This document shows, one piece after another, positions 14,472 through 19,176 of a DNA stretch of 19,176 nt. Made by a program: the position numbers and the translations under genes. The DNA is from JBDKTK01 sp039680225 (GTDB lineage: Bacteria; Desulfobacterota; Syntrophia; Syntrophales; UBA4778). Within the stretch, counting starts at the first letter, position 1. Each line of letters begins with the position of its first letter. Location: NCBI GenBank assembly GCA_039680225.1, contig JBDKTK010000068.1, positions 1 through 19,176 on the forward strand, in the 5' to 3' direction. The notes beneath the pieces are model-generated. The model was not told the DNA's origin. It saw only the letters and a list, made by a program, of their open reading frames with translations, and did no database searches.

Positions 14472-16789
14472 AAACCAGGAAATTAAATTGGGTCGCCGCT
14501 TTGCTGGTCGTAACAGTATGCCTGCCGGCGGCGGGTTTTGCGCTCAGCATGATGCCGCCCGCTGATTATCCTCTTCTGGAGGCTGTGAAAAAGGGGGATC
14601 TCCAAGAGGTCAGGTCCATACTTGATTCTCCTGCTTTCAATAAAAAGGAGATCAATTCCCGCGGTATAACCGGGGACATCCCTCTGACTGTTGCCGCGGG
14701 CAAAGGCAATCTCGAAATAGTCAGGGCGCTCATTGAGCATGGAGCTGAAACGGATATAGGCAAGCAAAGAGGAGACAGGACACCCTTGCTGGAGGCTGCC
14801 GCGAGCGGACATGCCGATATCGCCGGATATTTGATTGCCAAGGGGGCCGACGTCAATGCAAAGGGCAAAGGCCTTACGCCCCTGCTTGCCGCCAGCGCCG
14901 GGGGCGTGATTCATCTCGGTCCTCCCGGCGACAAGGCAAAAACAATTCGCATCCTGCTGGAAAACGGCGCAGACGTGAATGTCCAGGACGAATCGTGGCT
15001 GAAGTCGGGCCGCACCCCGCTGATGTATGCGGTGATGAGGGGCGATTCGGAGCTGGTCCAGGCCCTTATGGATAAGGGCGCCAGGCTGGATTTAAAAAAC
15101 AAGGATGGCGAAACCGCCTTGTCCCTGGCCCGAAAAGAGGGGCTGGAATACATCACGCAGCTGCTGGAAAGACCGGCCGGCCGGAACGCGCCGGCACAGT
15201 CGGATCCGGCGAGGACCCCCCTGTTGAAAGCCGTCAAAGAAGGCCGTCTCAATCAGGTAAAGGCCCTGGTCGACAAGGGCGCGGATGTAAATCTCCGGAC
15301 GCCTTCCGGCAGCACGCCCCTGATGTTTGCGGCCGACGGCAATAAACTTGATATTGTCCGGTTCCTGCTGAAGCGCGGCGCCGATGTCAATGCCAAAAAC
15401 GGCGCCAATAACACAGCGTTGATTTACGCGTCCATCAAAGGGCATACAGGAGTCTCAAAAGAACTTCTGAAATACAAAGCCGACGTGAATGTAAAAAATA
15501 TCAACAAGGGAGATGCCCTGATCTTTGCCGTGCTGAATAAGAAACCTGATATGGTCCGGATTCTGCTGAAAAGCGGCGCAAAGGCCGGCGAAAGATATGA
15601 CGATGGGAAAACAGCCCTCATCATGGCCGCGGAAGAAGGCCGTACCGATATTGTGAAACTGCTTATCGCCGGTAAATCGGATGTAAACGCGGCGGATAAA
15701 AATAATGTAACGGCCCTGATGATGGCCTGTGAAAAAGGGAATGCCGATATGGCGGAAGCCCTCCTGAACGCCGGAGCTGACGTCAAAAAAAAATCGAAAT
15801 ACGATGACACGGCGCTCAGCAAGGCGATTTCCGGAAACAATGAGCGAATCATAAGGATGCTGGCGGCGAAAGTCGGCAGTTCCGAACGGCGGGATGCGCT
15901 CTTTTTGGCGGTCGGCGTCGGCAACCTGAAAGTAATCAGACTGCTTTTGACCGAAAACGCGGATGTGAATGTGCCCGGCTACGCCGGGGGCACACTCTTG
16001 ATGAGGGCCGCGGAAGGCGACGTCGCCGTCGTGAAATTCCTGGCTGATGCGGGGGCGGACGTCAACAGGAAGAATGATGCCGGTGAAACCGCCCTGATGA
16101 ATGCTGTGGAATCCTTTCACGAAACAAACATCTCTTCCGTAAAATACCTGGTGGAACGCGGCGCGGACGTCAATGCGGTAAACGGCAAAGGAGAAACGGC
16201 GCTCATCCTGGCGGCCAAAAGGGGCCGTGCGGATATGGCCGGCGTTTTGATCGAACATGGCAGCACCCTGTCCGTGAAAGATAAAGACGGGAAATCGGCC
16301 TGGAGTTATGCGGTTGAAGGCGAAAACCCTGCCGTCGTGAGCCTCCTGGAAAAGGCCGGTTCGACCCGGGACTACCTCGGCATGGAATGGAAGGGCAACT
16401 CATCCAGGCAGAAAGAAAAATTTGTCAAAATCGTAGATAATCCCGAGGAATGGTCGGACCTCTGGAGGCGAGCCCTTGAGAAGCCCGCGCCAACAATCGA
16501 TTTCGAAAATTATTCCGTGGCATGCGTATTTCTGGGACATTCGGCCGGATGGCTCTACTCCATATCAATCTATGGCCCTTTCATGCGCGGCAATCAGGCA
16601 GTGATTGAGTATGCGCTCCACGATGTGATGCTGCGCCTGTCCGGACCTTTTAAAGCAGGCGGCCAGTATTATATGAAAGTGCTTGAAAAAAAGAAGGGGG
16701 TGAAGATGACCATTGAAGAGGCGCAGCGATTTCCAGGTCGAAGGCCTGCAGGCTCCGGCAGTTCAGGCAGGAGCCAATTCCCGCAATAA
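14468..16789 (+). CDS. Exported ankyrin-repeat protein with C-terminal PrcB_C-like domain
   Basis: The product is 773 residues. A signal peptide covers about 1-26 (MKTRK, hydrophobic core, then AAGFA), so it is probably periplasmic. From about 34 to 630 there are about eighteen ankyrin repeats of the G-x-T-P/A-L-x-x-A ... GADVN form. Repeats near 150-165 (an inserted loop), 300 and 480 are irregular. Residues about 637-745 read DNPEEWSDLWRRA ... IDFENYSVACVFLG ... KAGGQYYMKVLEKKKG, which fits the PrcB_C domain named after a Treponema protease-complex subunit. The tail is low-complexity GRRPAGSGSSGR. The ATG overlaps the hydrolase stop (ATGA). The role is most likely protein binding in the cell envelope; the partner is unknown. 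Confidence 0.85.
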   Translation: MKTRKLNWVAALLVVTVCLPAAGFALSMMPPADYPLLEAVKKGDLQEVRSILDSPAFNKKEINSRGITGDIPLTVAAGKGNLEIVRALIEHGAETDIGKQRGDRTPLLEAAASGHADIAGYLIAKGADVNAKGKGLTPLLAASAGGVIHLGPPGDKAKTIRILLENGADVNVQDESWLKSGRTPLMYAVMRGDSELVQALMDKGARLDLKNKDGETALSLARKEGLEYITQLLERPAGRNAPAQSDPARTPLLKAVKEGRLNQVKALVDKGADVNLRTPSGSTPLMFAADGNKLDIVRFLLKRGADVNAKNGANNTALIYASIKGHTGVSKELLKYKADVNVKNINKGDALIFAVLNKKPDMVRILLKSGAKAGERYDDGKTALIMAAEEGRTDIVKLLIAGKSDVNAADKNNVTALMMACEKGNADMAEALLNAGADVKKKSKYDDTALSKAISGNNERIIRMLAAKVGSSERRDALFLAVGVGNLKVIRLLLTENADVNVPGYAGGTLLMRAAEGDVAVVKFLADAGADVNRKNDAGETALMNAVESFHETNISSVKYLVERGADVNAVNGKGETALILAAKRGRADMAGVLIEHGSTLSVKDKDGKSAWSYAVEGENPAVVSLLEKAGSTRDYLGMEWKGNSSRQKEKFVKIVDNPEEWSDLWRRALEKPAPTIDFENYSVACVFLGHSAGWLYSISIYGPFMRGNQAVIEYALHDVMLRLSGPFKAGGQYYMKVLEKKKGVKMTIEEAQRFPGRRPAGSGSSGRSQFPQ

Positions 16790-16828
16790 CCGATAATTTC
16801 TTGATAAGGACATAAACGGCCCTGAGTT

Positions 16829-18331
16829 TTAGTCTTTCCTGAAAAGCAGCAGGACTCCGCCCAGGAAAAGGTAGCCCGCTGCAATGGTGAAATGCGTCCC
16901 GGAGGAAACGGTCCAGGGCAGGTAGCCTTCGCCGGAAGGGAATATCGAGTGGATCAACCCGAAAAGCGTCAGGGCCGCGCACGCAAGACAGAACGCCGCC
17001 GCGGCGCGCGGGCGGCGGTCGATGACGAAGGCCAGGATGCTCCCCCAGAGGAGCGCGGTCAGAATGAAACCGTTGCTCAGGACCGTGAGCGTCTGCAGGA
17101 GACTCTGCAGCCGCGCGGGGAGCTTGTCCGCCGCAACTGAGAGGGCTCCCAGGAACTGGCCGAGGACGATCATGACGAGGTTGGCGATCACCGGCAGGAA
17201 GCTGAAGCTCACGGCGGGCGAATGGCCGTCCGGCGATTCCCGGTATGCCTGGTGGACGATTTCAAAACCGATATAGATGAAAATCGGCGCCAGGACAGCC
17301 CTCGGTATCAGCCCCACGAAGAGCGAGAGCAGGCCGGCGATTGCCGATGCGCCGACCAGGAGGCCCGTCCACAGAGTGTACCAGCAGGTCGCCCCCATTT
17401 TCTTATATGCCGGATGGCCTATGTACGGCGTGGTCTGGGCGACGCCGCCGAAGAAAGCGGCAATCAATGATGTCGCCGCCTCGGTCAGCAGGATGTCCCG
17501 GGTGCGGTAATCGTCCCCGGCCAGGCGGGCGCTGGCCGTGTTGTTGATGCCGCCGACAATTGTCAGGATACCGAACGGGATGGCAATCGGCAGGTACTGG
17601 AGGCTTTGCGGCAGGGCCCTGAGGAAATCGATTGAGAAAACGGGGAAGCACAGGGCGAGCTCCGGGGAGGGCGGCTGGAAATCGGGCAGAAGGCCCGTAT
17701 ACCCAAGGATGAAGTGAAGGGCCGTGCCGGCGAGCAGGGCGGCAAGGACGCCCGGGAACCTGCCCGGCAGCTGCATCCGGCCGAGGAGGGCGGCAAAAAT
17801 TATCCCCAGGGCCGTCAGCCCGACGATCGCTTCATTGAACATTTCCAGCAGCGGCAGGAATCCCAGGAGCAATAAGCCGACCCCGGCGATCGAGCCGAGC
17901 AAGCCCGCGGTCGGGATCATCCTCTGGACCCATCCGCCGATGAAAGATGTTCCGATCTTCACAACGCCGATCATGAAGAGGGTGGCCATCCCGATCTGCC
18001 ATGTCAGGACCGGGTCTTTCGTAGCGATATAGGCGGGACCCAGCACGGCATAAGCCAAGCCTATCGTCGAGGGCGTGTCCAGACCGAGCGGCATGGCGGT
18101 GATATCGGCGCGGCCGGTCTTTTTTGCCAGCCGCATGGCAAGCCAGGTATAGACGAGGTCGCCGAAGAAGACACCGACAGCCGTTCCCGGGATCATCCCG
18201 GTCAGGATGATATCGGCGGGATAATTGAAAGTGAAGATCAGGATCGAGCTCAGGAAAACCAGCACCCCCAGGTTGTCAAGAAACAAAGCCAGGAATGCCG
18301 TAATCTCGCCCCAGAACCTGCCCCGGTTCAA
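16829..18331 (-). CDS. NCS2/AzgA-like permease (putative nucleobase transporter)
   Basis: This 500-residue polytopic membrane protein has about 12-14 hydrophobic segments from residue 10 to the C-terminus. The pattern GTAVGVFFGDLVYTWLAMRLAKKTGR followed by DITAMPLGLDTPSTIG (about 50-90) and IGTSFIGGWVQRMIPTAGLLGSIAGVGL (about 128-155) resembles xanthine/guanine/uracil permeases. GGINNTASARLAGDDYRTRDIL near 270 is the second family landmark. The start is TTG, chosen because AAGGAGG lies five bases upstream and the next in-frame Met is within the second membrane region. It converges on the ankyrin gene with only 39 nt between stops and no clear terminator. The substrate is uncertain, as this branch is largely uncharacterised. 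Confidence 0.78.
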   Translation of the reverse strand: MNRGRFWGEITAFLALFLDNLGVLVFLSSILIFTFNYPADIILTGMIPGTAVGVFFGDLVYTWLAMRLAKKTGRADITAMPLGLDTPSTIGLAYAVLGPAYIATKDPVLTWQIGMATLFMIGVVKIGTSFIGGWVQRMIPTAGLLGSIAGVGLLLLGFLPLLEMFNEAIVGLTALGIIFAALLGRMQLPGRFPGVLAALLAGTALHFILGYTGLLPDFQPPSPELALCFPVFSIDFLRALPQSLQYLPIAIPFGILTIVGGINNTASARLAGDDYRTRDILLTEAATSLIAAFFGGVAQTTPYIGHPAYKKMGATCWYTLWTGLLVGASAIAGLLSLFVGLIPRAVLAPIFIYIGFEIVHQAYRESPDGHSPAVSFSFLPVIANLVMIVLGQFLGALSVAADKLPARLQSLLQTLTVLSNGFILTALLWGSILAFVIDRRPRAAAAFCLACAALTLFGLIHSIFPSGEGYLPWTVSSGTHFTIAAGYLFLGGVLLLFRKD

Positions 18332-18359
18332 TTTTCCCTCCTTAATACTCGGTCACTCT

Positions 18360-18420
18360 GAGCCTGTCGACGTGACCACATCATTAATGCTGCACGCTCG
18401 TTTCGCACTTCGACAGGCTC
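18360..18420. repeat. REP-like inverted repeat (GAGCCTGTCGA)
   Basis: GAGCCTGTCGA (18360-18370) and TCGACAGGCTC (18410-18420) form a perfect 11-bp inverted repeat around a 39-nt centre, just upstream of the permease gene. The preceding bases TCACTCT extend it to the TCACTCTGAGCCTGTCGA form that I recall as a frequent intergenic repeat in many Gram-negative genomes. A further GGCTCGACGAGC-type palindrome follows at about 18428-18440. No ORF in this stretch is credible. Confidence 0.6.
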
Positions 18421-18538
18421 TTGACCGGCTCGACGAGCGGATGACATTGACTCCGGGTGAACATAGATAATGAAGGTTGCTTTTTGCAAACAAAAATTTT
18501 GTGCAGCTTCCTTATCGTCCCCTTCTGGAGGAGGTGAC

Positions 18539-18600
18539 GGGGGAGGTCATCTGAAAACTTTTAAGACCGACCACCCCCTTAATTCCCCGCCAGCGGGGGA
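18539..18600. repeat. G/C-run intergenic hairpins upstream of the aldo/keto reductase gene
   Basis: GGGGGAGGTC (18539-18548) can fold back on GACC...CCCCC (18565-18578). Immediately after it, CCCCG (18585-18589) pairs with CGGGG (18594-18598) over a 4-nt loop. The style (runs of C and G around short loops) is that of dispersed repeats of REP/BIME type. The rest of the 18332-18687 gap holds an AT-rich tract (18601-18665) in front of the reductase ribosome-binding site and no clear promoter. Confidence 0.45.
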
Positions 18601-18687
18601 CAGAGGGATGATATTTATGAAAGTTAGTTTCAGAACTCGGGAAACTTATGCTAAAAACATAATAACGACCCCCTGAAGGAGGCCTTT

Positions 18688-19176
18688 ATGAAAGACGGGA
18701 AGAAGCACACGGGATGGAACAGGAGGGATTTCCTCAAGGCCGGCGTCGCCGGGACAGCTGCCGCATTCCTCGGCACGGACGCCCTGGCCAGAACGATGCA
18801 GCTTGCCGCCGGTCCTTTTGTCTTTCCCAAACCTGTTTACCGCACGCTGGGGCGGACGGGGCTGAAAGTTACAATCGTCAGCTTCGGGTCGATGCTGACG
18901 CCGGAATCTGAAGTCATCAGGTACGCCTTTGAGCACGGGGTCAACTATGTGGACACGGCCCGCCGCTACATGGGCGGGAGAAATGAAGAGTACGTCGGCC
19001 AGGCGCTCAAGGGAATGCGGGACAAGGTGTACGTTGCGACAAAAACGCAGCCCGGATCGACTTCCAAAAAGGACATCATTAAAGATGTCGAGAAGAGCCT
19101 CAGGACGCTGGGCATAGATTACATTGACGTCATCCAGCTCCACAGCCTCACGGGCAGGGAAAGGATCTTCAACCAG
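18688..19176 (+). CDS. Tat-exported aldo/keto reductase (N-terminal part, cut by window edge)
   Basis: The first 163 codons are present; the gene runs off the right edge. The N-terminus has a twin-arginine signal, NRRDFLKAGVAGTAAAF at about 11-27, so the folded enzyme should be exported to the periplasm. The mature part begins like an aldo/keto reductase: YRTLGRTGLKVTIVSFG (51-67), then VDTARRYMGGRNEEYVGQAL with Asp89 and Tyr94, Lys119 in VATKT and His152 in IQLH. These four positions correspond to the catalytic tetrad. AAGGAGG five bases upstream fixes the start. Some family members in anaerobes carry a C-terminal ferredoxin domain; whether this one does cannot be seen here. Confidence 0.88.
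   Translation, partial: MKDGKKHTGWNRRDFLKAGVAGTAAAFLGTDALARTMQLAAGPFVFPKPVYRTLGRTGLKVTIVSFGSMLTPESEVIRYAFEHGVNYVDTARRYMGGRNEEYVGQALKGMRDKVYVATKTQPGSTSKKDIIKDVEKSLRTLGIDYIDVIQLHSLTGRERIFNQ

Noticed and set aside
14560..16360. Recurring short DNA motifs spaced about 100 nt apart, considered as tandem repeat or CRISPR-like array
   Set aside because: They are the codons for the GADVN and GxTAL parts of 33-residue ankyrin repeats. The DNA copies diverge freely and lie in one open reading frame.
18470..18676. A 68-codon open frame starting MKVAFCKQKF
   Set aside because: It runs through the REP-like hairpins, and its residues are translations of C/G runs. The following reductase has its own strong ribosome-binding site.

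Overview
The window looks like part of the chromosome of a GC-rich anaerobic bacterium, most likely of the Desulfobacterota (former Deltaproteobacteria). This is inferred from three things: a four-gene 2-oxoacid:acceptor oxidoreductase cluster with many cysteines, a sigma-54 activator next to an acetyl-CoA synthetase gene, and REP/MITE-like intergenic repeats. No rRNA, tRNA, CRISPR array, transposase or integrase was recognised. Most genes are ordinary carbon metabolism.

Left block, minus strand (1-2874). A nitroreductase-family gene is followed by a probable terminator. After it come cstA (carbon-starvation/pyruvate-type transporter), a 92-residue acidic protein, and the start of an ArsA/Get3-type ATPase that runs off the left edge. 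cstA, the small gene and the ATPase are packed within 6 nt of each other or overlapping, so they look like one unit.

Central block, plus strand (about 3033-9457). A good sigma-70-type promoter precedes an XRE-cupin regulator. Then come four overlapping genes: an oxidoreductase gamma subunit, a GltD-like FAD/NAD(P) protein fused to a two-cluster ferredoxin, an alpha subunit and a TPP-binding beta subunit. After a degenerate MITE-like repeat lies a Schiff-base aldolase of the DHDPS/NAL family. A strong bidirectional terminator closes the block. The simplest reading is that the aldolase releases a 2-oxoacid such as pyruvate, and the oxidoreductase converts it to an acyl-CoA while passing electrons to ferredoxin and/or NAD(P).

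Acetate block, minus strand (9473-13266). acs (acetyl-CoA synthetase) has an almost consensus sigma-54 promoter about 160 nt upstream of its start. Directly upstream, on the same strand, is a gene for a GAF-AAA+-Fis enhancer-binding protein, the obvious candidate activator. The intergenic region on the far side of that gene carries paired inverted repeats.

Right block (13566-19176). An alpha/beta hydrolase of visibly lower GC is translationally coupled to an exported protein of about eighteen ankyrin repeats ending in a PrcB_C-like domain. Convergent to it is an NCS2/AzgA-like permease with a TTG start. A 356-nt gene-free stretch of REP-like hairpins follows, then the start of a Tat-exported aldo/keto reductase cut by the right edge.

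I found no clear defence or otherwise undescribed system. The most interesting items are the cstA/small protein/ArsA-ATPase unit, the sigma-54-acs circuit, the GltD-ferredoxin fusion next to an aldolase, and the hydrolase/ankyrin pair.
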